Shown: piece by piece, positions 56,051 through 64,000 of the stretch | How the letters are laid out: each line of letters starts with the position of its first letter | Position numbering within the stretch: the first letter of the stretch is position 1 | Assembly: GCA_037042185.1 (NCBI GenBank) | Contig: JAXQJY010000026.1 | Location: forward strand, 992,001 to 1,056,000 | Reading direction: 5' to 3' | DNA length: 64,000 nt | Source of the DNA: Sordariomycetes sp. S80-01Y | Lineage: Eukaryota; Ascomycota; Sordariomycetes | Program-made: the position numbers and the translations under genes | The notes under the pieces: generated by a model | Told to the model about the DNA's origin: nothing | Database searches by the model: none | The model's input: only the letters and a program-made list of their open reading frames with translations

Positions 56051-58212
56051 CCCGAGCAGATGAGGGGGGACTTGAGAGTCCCTCCCGTTGTTCGATATAA
56101 CAGCCGTTTTGAAGAGTGAAGCGTGCCCTGTCGAAAGGCACGGGTGAGGACGTTTCGGTGGCTCGAGTGACGAGCCAAGGGGTATCGAGTATGTTGAGGC
56201 GACCAAAAGTGCCGGCGTCTGAAGAAGAAGGTTCGTACGAAGAAATCCCTGGCCAAAAAGGGGTGCTTAAAGATATACAATATAGTTGATGCTGAAGTGA
56301 CGTGCGGATAATGTGTCAAAAGGTATCCAACGAGGTCCAAAGTCGACAAGTGAAGGGTAGAGGTACGGTCAAGCGAGCGATTGTTGGAGGGCGAGCGTTT
56401 TGTATCGAGATATTATATGAATAAGGAGGTAACACCTGGAGGTCTTTGTTAGGATGAACAGGCGTAAAGGGATCCCAAAAGGCGGCGGGAGGGGAGTGAA
56501 GTTGGGATGGCGTAGGGGGTTAGGGGTTGGTAGCTGGGAGAGGACGACAGCAAACCGCAACTCTCCTGGCAATGTAGTGCAGTGCGAGTTCAAGATGGAT
56601 GGTCTTGCGTACCTTCTCTTCGATACAAGGACCCCTAGAAACGAGAGGGCAGGCGCAGCCAAGAATCCAGAGTGCTGAACGACACCGGTCTCGAGTACCT
56701 GTAGGAAGTACGGAACGAGGCAAGCGAGGCAGGCGAGGCAGTCTTGAACCAGGAATCAAGATCAAGATCAAGATCCGCAGCGGCAAGACAGGCGACAAGG
56801 ACAATGGCAGAGGAGGGAGAGCCCAGGGCGACAGGGAGAACCACGGACCACCCAAGCCAAAAAGTAAATGAGGCCAAATGAGCCAACAACGTGGCTCCGG
56901 AGGGGCTGGTCTGACCGCGTCGCGCGTAGACTTTTGTCTCTGGAACAAGTCGCAGTCGCAGGCACCGTTGGCGACGGTAAAAGGTACAAAGGTCAGGAAA
57001 AAGAAGGAAAGGTCCCGAGACGGGAAAGAAGGAGGGCAAAACGAGCGTGGGTTAGACTAGACTGTCCGAGCTGGAGCAACTGGGAGGCAGAAAGGAAGGA
57101 AGAGGAGGAGCGCGAATGAAGGAGATGGAGATGGAGATGGAGATGCCAAGTGGATGAGGACGATTACCCGAAACGGTCGGGCTTGGAATTGGCTGCGCTG
57201 GTAGTTTAATGACCGTGACAGGGGTTCAGGGGCAGCCTCTGAGCCTCGTGATTCGCCGCCAACCTGGCCTGCAGGGGTCCCGTCTCGAACCCCAATCCAA
57301 GGAGAAAGCCTCCAAGCAGACCGTCCACTCGTCGCAAGGGAGATGCGGCGGGAGGGACTGCCACATCTTCAGTGCTGCGTGCTGCGTGCTGCGGCTGCGC
57401 AGAGAAAGCGAGACAGGCGTTGGAGGTGCAGCATCGACAGATCCGCTGGTGACACGATACGTCTACGGCGCGCCTAAGGTTGCCCGCTGCTGCAGCGTCG
57501 GCGTCCGCACACGCACACGCGACTGCCCTGAAGAATGCCGCCGCAGGGCCGGTGGGGCCGGTCCACGGCTCAAACGCAATTGGCCCCTTCTTTTTTTTAG
57601 GGGACGTCCTCTGGGCCTTTGGCCTCTGGCCTCGCAGCCTGACATCGGCAGTCCCTCCAGCCACTCGGCTGTGGAACTGTTTGCAGCGGCCAAATTGGAC
57701 AGACGATGATATGTACTCCGTATATGGATTCTGTTTCGAGGGTGGCATGCACAATCGCTCCGAAAAGCACTAAGGAAATATCCGACGCCGGCCATCTGCA
57801 GCCATGGCAGCCGTCAACCCCGTCCACGCCAATTCAGGGGTCCATTGTCCTGCGTGACTGCGATCCCTTGCAGCGGCCGCATCTAGACTTGCTAGACTAT
57901 CGACGGTCCGGGCTCATCGAAACAACCTGGGCCTCACCATGGAAACACTTGTGTTACGAGCTTTTGGTCTCGTTGCATGGGGGCCCGGGTCGGTTTCTTA
58001 CGAAAGCATCAGTGGGCTGAGCGATGCTCGTACCAAGCGGTTGCTGGGCTGAGTGGTTGCGCTTGGTCTTCACGTTTGAAACCCGCTCGCACCGCCGTCG
58101 TCTCGTGACCCAAGCGTTTGTATGTTTTCGTACCTCATCACTCCTCTAATAGACGCAATGAAAAACCCGATCACGCGAACCACGCGGCGACCCTTCACCC
58201 CTGCCGGCCCAT
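56051..58212. other. 2.2-kb interval: promoter/long leader of the RRM gene and 3' flank of AsnRS
   Basis: No supported gene. The part adjoining 56050 is open in frame to a TAA at 56267-56269 and is probably 5' untranslated. A purine-rich zone around 56.7-57.15 kb has GAGAT and GATCAA repeats. An 8-base T run lies near 57590. Regulatory RNA-binding-protein genes of this kind often have long leaders. Confidence 0.55.
57121..57144. repeat. Hexamer microsatellite (GGAGAT)x4
   Basis: Four perfect tandem copies in the purine-rich intergenic zone upstream of the RRM gene. Confidence 0.85.
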
Positions 58213-60035
58213 CTACGGCTTGCACCTCCCCATGAAGCGGGGATACAGGCACGTCGTCCTCACGGTATGTTGGTTCGCCATCCAGGCCAGAAATCGCTCC
58301 AAACCAAGCCCGTAACCGCCGTGGGGCGAAGTACCGTACCTGTGCGGACGTTAGTGATCACAGCTCACACGGCCTCCATCCAGGGGTAAACTCACTTGCG
58401 CTGGTCAGTGTACCAGTAGTAGTCCTTGGCCGGAATGCCCTGCTTGTCGTACGCAGCCATCAACTCCTCATAGCCCTCCATCCTCATGCTGCCACCCACA
58501 ATCTCACCAACGCCGGGCATCAGACAGTCCACGCTCTCCGTGACCCTCGTGTCCTCAGGGTCCTTCTTCATGTAGAAGGCCTTGATCTCCACGGGGAAGT
58601 GCGTGAGGAAGATGGGCCGGTTGATGATGTCCGTCATTCTCCTCTCCGCCGCCTCGGCAATGTCGTCGCCGAACTTGTGTGCTTCGCCGTCCTCGTTGAG
58701 GATGGGCGGGTCCTGCTTGTTCAGCCAGTCAATGGCATCCGTGTACTTCATGCGCATGAATGGGCGTTGGGGCTTTTGGAAGTCGGGGTTGAGCTTCTTC
58801 AGCAAGGCGGCCATCTCGGCGTTGGCGAGGACCTCATCGATGACCCTGCAGATGATCTCCTCGAGGTGAACCAGCAAGTCGTTGAAGTCGATAAAGTCGA
58901 GCTCGGCTTCGACGTGGGTGTACTCTGACAGGTGGCGACGGGTCAGCGACTTCTCAGCGCGGAACGACTTCTCGATGCAGTACACGTTGCCGAGGCTCTG
59001 GATGGCGGTCTCGAGGTAGAGCTGCGAGGATTGCGTGAGGTACGCTTCCTCGTCGTAGTATGGAACCTTGAAGAGCGTTGCGCCACCTTCGACCTGGGTC
59101 TGGACCAGCGCCGGGGGGGAGACCTTTACGAAGGACATGTCGTCGTAGGCGTTGGTGAAGGCGCGCTCGACCTTGGAGCGCAGCTTCATCAGAGCAGAGG
59201 CATGCTCACCGCGTAGGACCAGATGCCTGTTGTCGAGCATGGACTGGTCCCACTGGTTCTGCGCGTGCGAGACCCTGTTGGTGATGGCATCGTCGTCGCG
59301 GGGAGCGGTGCCGACAACTTCGTAGTAGTCGACGTGCATTTCGCGGTTGTCGGGTGCTTGGTTGCCCTCGGGCACCTTCTTCAGTTCTCCGTAGACAGTA
59401 ATCGAGGTCTCAAGGGCAAACGTGTGGGCATCATATGTCTTGATCAAGTCGCCCGACAGCAGGCACTGAAGCAGGCCGTATCCGTCCCGCAACCAGATGA
59501 ACCATGTGGTCTTCTGCTGGCGCAACTGGTGAATGCGGCCCGATACCTTGACCCTCGCGCCTTTCTTATCACCTTCACCAAGCTCGAGGTCCTTTTCGGC
59601 GATTGTGATCTTCTTCGCCTCGGGCAAGCTTGCGTCTTGCTTCAGGACCAACTTCTTAGCATCCTCAATGGTCTGCAGCTTCTTCTTCTCCTCCTCTTCT
59701 TTCTGGGCCTGGGCCTGTTGCTGCTTGGCCAGCTTCTTTTTGTGCTGCTCCACACCGGCCTGTGCTTTCTTGACGGCGCTCTTTCCAGGCTCCTTCCACA
59801 CCAATCTCACGCTCGGGTCTTCGCCCGCAGCCAGAGGGCCCGTAACGGACGACCGGAGCAGGTATTCCGGGGTGGACGGCGCGTTGAGGTTCTGGATGTA
59901 GGCGTAGGCGAGGGTCTTGTAGGGCTTAGACTCGGAGCCGTCCGCGATGGCGGCGTCGTCAACGCCTGCGTCGGTGTCAATGTAGACCTTCGAGTCGTCT
60001 TTGACGCGCTCGGCGAGCTCCTGGACGGCGGCCAT
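58213..60035 (-). CDS. DED81: Asparaginyl-tRNA synthetase, cytosolic, 588 aa
   Basis: Class IIb synthetase that charges tRNA-Asn. Exon 1 60035-58396, a 56-base intron with CTAAC, exon 2 58339-58213. An N-terminal extension with a Lys/Glu/Gln coiled segment (about 90-130) precedes the OB-fold anticodon-binding domain ([27 protein letters not shown]). The catalytic core has [16 protein letters not shown], the motif 2 region [24 protein letters not shown] and, only after the intron, motif 3 [10 protein letters not shown], so the second exon is essential for ATP binding. The end [15 protein letters not shown] matches fungal cytosolic AsnRS. No mitochondrial targeting sequence. The ATG context is GCCATGG. 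Confidence 0.96.
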
Positions 60036-60465
60036 GGTGGGTGGTCTGCCGTTGGTATTGTTTTGTTGGATGTTGTAGCGTCGGGGGTGTGCCTTTGGAG
60101 GGGGAGGGGCAGATAAATTCAAGGTGGGATGAGTCAAGCCCGACGGTTTCGGGCGACGGTCCGTGCGCAGGAGATAGCTGAGGTGACGAAAAGGATGAAC
60201 GACTTTTGTCTGCCCAATCCAAAGCCTTCGTTCAACCGTGATATGCCATCTGCCGTTTCCTCAAATGCTTCGATTGCTGGTCTTGAAGTGCTGCACTGTA
60301 TATTAAATAACAGATTGGCGCACCGTCTCCAGTGCCAACTGCTAAGGAATACCCCTGCTACTCTAGAAGAGTACTAATGGTAGCACTAGCAGTACCTGAC
60401 CTATGTGCGGTAGGTAGCTTGAGCTGAAGATTATCTTACAGCAGAGACTATTCTACAGCACAAGC
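60036..60465. other. Intergenic, AsnRS promoter side / agmatinase-like 3' flank
   Basis: 430 bases. It contains an A/T-richer stretch near 60290-60440 with short CTAGCAGTA-like palindromic bits. Nothing else supported. Confidence 0.55.
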
Positions 60466-61789
60466 CTAGAGCTCATCCTTCTCCACCTCCTTCTCCTTGC
60501 CCATCTCTGCCCTCCCCTTTTTGACCATGCTGCTGACAACCTCGTAAACAACCTGCGCCGCCGCCAACGCAGTCTCCTCCCCGCCGCCTTGATAGGCAGG
60601 ACTGACCTCCACCACATCAGCTCCAACGAGGTTCAGCCCCTCGATGCCCCTCAGCACGCGGATCAGCTCCCTCGTCGTCCAGCCTCCCGGCTCGGGCGTG
60701 CCCGTCCCCGGCGCAAACGCCGGATCCAGGACATCAATGTCCACGGACAGATACACCGGCTCCTCCGTACCCAGAGCGGAGAGGATACCGGAGATTATGC
60801 CCGCCGTGCCGAGGTCGTCCATGTCGTCGGCAGAGAAGCGGATCCAGTTCTGGCTCGTGTCGTCGTTGTGGTCTGTCAGGTCTGTGCCCGAGAGACGCGT
60901 GCGCAGACCGGCGTGAACGGAGGGCGTGGAGGAAGAGTTGGGTAGAAGCCCTTCGTGATGGGCCATCCAGAACATGGAGCCGTGGTTGAACTGTGTTGAG
61001 CCCCAGTAAGAGGGGTAGGCAGCCGGGTCCCAAGTATCCAAGTGTGCTGCCCCCTCTTAGCTTCCTCTCGCCTGAATGCACGCGGGAAACTTACCATCGA
61101 AATGAAGCACCTGGATCGGCCTGCCATAGATCTCATTCAGGGCTCTCAGGGCCGGCAGCGCCAGGCTATGGTCACCGCCCAGCGTCACGATCTTGGGCTT
61201 TCCGCCGCTCAGGGCACTCACACTCTTTCTCTTGCCTAGCTCCTTGAAGGCCTGGGTCATTTGCTCCCTGGCTATGTCGTTATCGAACGGCGTGATGGGA
61301 ATATCGCCGCAGTCGATGATCTTGGCCCAGTTGGCGTAAGGGTTGATGTTGGCGCGCGGGTTGAAGCCCCTGAAGGAGGTCTGGCGGGAGGAGGCCTGAC
61401 GGATGGCGCGAGGGCCGAACCGGGCGCCTGATTCATTGCATCAGCACAGCATTCAGTGAGCGCAATTCAGAGGAGAGGCACCGACCTGGGCGGTAGGATA
61501 CAGCCGTGTCAAAGGGGGCACCCAAGATGGCGATGTCAAACGCCTCGGTAGGAGTCGTCAGACACTTGACATAGTCAAGATGCGCAAAGCTCCCGATGCC
61601 CGTGAAGCCCATCTATCCTAATCGTCAGCCTCGGTCTCATGCATTCCAAGCCTTCCTTACCTCGTATCCCCATTTCGCCTCCAGCTCGTCCAACTCCTCC
61701 TTCGTCCACTCCTTGCCGTCGTCATGGCCGCCACACGCCAGGCACACACCGGAAAGAAGAAGGCTGCTGAGGAGGGTCAAGGGTCTCAT
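60466..61789 (-). CDS. Agmatinase-like ureohydrolase with N-terminal signal peptide, 389 aa
   Basis: The arginase/agmatinase family uses a binuclear Mn centre to release urea from guanidino compounds. Exons 61789-61661, 61612-61486, 61427-61095 and 61046-60466; introns 48, 58 and 48 bases. The metal motifs are complete: [19 protein letters not shown] (rebuilt across intron 3) and [31 protein letters not shown] supplies the extra agmatinase-type His. Exon 1 alone encodes a signal peptide ([20 protein letters not shown]) plus an acidic linker, so the enzyme should enter the secretory path, unusual for classical agmatinase. Exon 2 begins exactly with an in-frame ATG that would give a cytosolic form. 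The end is rich in Lys/Glu. True substrate (agmatine, guanidinobutyrate or another) unknown. Confidence 0.92.
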
Positions 61790-63021
61790 TGTCGCCTGTG
61801 ATTGAACATGAGTAAGAAGAGAACGTCTCCGGTCCGGAGGAAGGTTTGATGTTGGAGATGTTACTCCAACCAATGGGGAGCGGTGGATATGCTCGATGGA
61901 GCGACTCGGAGATCATCGTCGAGGAGGGGGCGGGGCAGTATCACGGAGGATACCTTATCGAAGAGCAGTAGAAGAGATTGCTCAAGGGCTTCAGCAACTT
62001 TTGTGTGATTCACACGTGTTGATGCAGTTCCTCAGGTCGCTGGTCTTCACACAACATGACCAGAAGTCAGAGCACGGGTGACGGGTCGGGGGTGTGGATC
62101 TCATGATGGGAGGCAGGCCTCCGGGCGAGATCGGTAGAGCTGCTCTGCGGTCTGCGATGGGAGCGTGGCGTCAAAACATGTGAGCGATTTCTGAATGGCT
62201 CACGACGGCGCCCGTGTAAGCGCAGCGGCGATAAACTCGACCTAGCTTGTAAATTGCACCATCGTCCCCTCAAACGGAAGGCTTCTCGAACAGGACTCGG
62301 CCCTCTACCCCCCCAACCATCCAGTCCTGTCGCCTCGCATGGACAGTCGACAGCCCACCACACGTCTCGGCATTATGCAGCCTCCCTCCGCGGCCAGTCC
62401 AGCCCAATGCATAGAATTCTGCCTTATGCGGAGCTTGCTGCAGCTACCTGGCTTGGAGATAGCATCTTGCTCGAAGCCAGCTAAAGTGAAGTCCCGAGCA
62501 CCGCTGCTAGATAGACGACGTTTGGATCGAGATGGCTTCCCTGATGGGCAGGACCGTCAACAGGAAAAGAGCCTCGAGGCACAGGCAAAGAAAATCATGC
62601 TCGCATTGCACTCCGGTCGCCAAAACTGTCCTATCGAAGCATTCCCGTCGGCATTGATATGATTTCCCCCGACAGCCCAGAAAAGATGTATCGAGAATCA
62701 AAAAAAGAAGAAGCGTCGTAACGTAGACAAAACCCAAATCTGCCTCTCGGCCACAGGACCACCCAACCAACCAAGGATTATTGAAAGCCCTGCTGGAGAC
62801 ATCGCTTTGCCTTGACTTGAAATCCTCCTCCTCCCCAAGATAGCTCCTGTTTGTCGCTGCCCAGTATTCAATATTCCAATCGCTGCGGCCTAGTCCGTCT
62901 TTGTTGTTGTGTCCCAGGCTCTATTCAAGTGTCAACCGCTAACACGTCTACTATCGTCCCTTCGCCTCGCGGAGCCACTGCTCGTCATCGCTGCATCGCC
63001 GTGCCTCGCAGCAGTCTCCTC
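61790..63021. other. Intergenic: agmatinase-like promoter and Cdc42 3' flank
   Basis: 1.2 kb. No frame with a domain. The Cdc42 3' untranslated region probably fills the right part. I saw no RNA gene. Confidence 0.55.

Positions 63022-64000
<979 letters not shown>

Noticed and set aside
54230-56119. Open frame of about 629 codons on the plus strand opposite the RRM gene
   Set aside because: It is the mirror of a strongly C/G-ending, repeat-rich minus-strand gene with four clear RRMs. The plus-strand translation has no domain and a Val/Leu/Arg-skewed composition.

Overview
The window reads as nuclear, gene-dense euchromatin of a filamentous ascomycete (Pezizomycotina). A Sordariomycete-like fungus is most likely, but that is an inference from protein flavour only. 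The grounds are: protein genes split by short introns, mostly 46-60 bases, with canonical GT...AG ends and CTGAC/CTAAC branch points; high G+C at third codon positions; fungal-only families (2EXR domain protein, filamentous-fungal P450, MIF-like fusion, Nrd1/Mrn1-type RNA-binding protein); and single-copy housekeeping genes. I rebuilt 24 genes by hand from reading frames plus splice signals. In every multi-exon model the exon lengths sum to an intact frame. Two genes run off the window: eIF5 on the left and Cdc42 on the right.

Layout. 0-5 kb: 5' end of eIF5, then a lone microsomal cytochrome P450 and a gene-poor stretch. 5-14.7 kb, all rightward: a large Gln/Pro-rich protein with a conserved C-terminal domain, the ribosome anti-association factor eIF6, a secreted exo-polygalacturonase-type GH28 and an Efm4-like eEF1A methyltransferase. 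14.9-25 kb: the PP2A scaffold subunit diverges from Phe-tRNA synthetase beta, and a myotubularin phosphatase diverges from ribosomal protein uS3. 25-41 kb: a NIPA-type magnesium transporter, a long acidic protein of unknown role diverging from delta-COP, APC/C subunit 4 converging on the Rag GTPase Gtr2, and a MIF-domain protein. 41.6-47 kb: a four-helix membrane protein, a 3.6-kb stretch with no gene I can defend, and a 2EXR protein. 47-64 kb: an LCAT/PDAT-like acyltransferase or lipase, an intracellular-looking histidine acid phosphatase, a four-RRM RNA-binding protein, Asn-tRNA synthetase, a signal-peptide-bearing agmatinase-like enzyme and Cdc42.

How the genes fit together. Most encode core cell machinery: translation (eIF5, eIF6, Efm4, PheRS beta, uS3, AsnRS), signalling and growth control (PP2A-A, Gtr2, Cdc42, myotubularin), traffic (delta-COP) and the cell cycle (APC4). 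The accessory content is small: the P450, the GH28, the four-helix protein and the 2EXR protein. I saw no transposon, virus-like element, rRNA, tRNA or CRISPR array, and no secondary-metabolite cluster around the P450.

No clear new biological system is visible. The best leads are modest. The myotubularin frame continues, coding-like, for more than 50 codons beyond its stop. A MIF domain is placed where the catalytic N-terminal proline cannot exist. The agmatinase-like gene may have two start codons. The RRM gene has 72 open in-frame codons upstream of its ATG. Several tiny exons and stop-free multiple-of-three introns could give alternative proteins.
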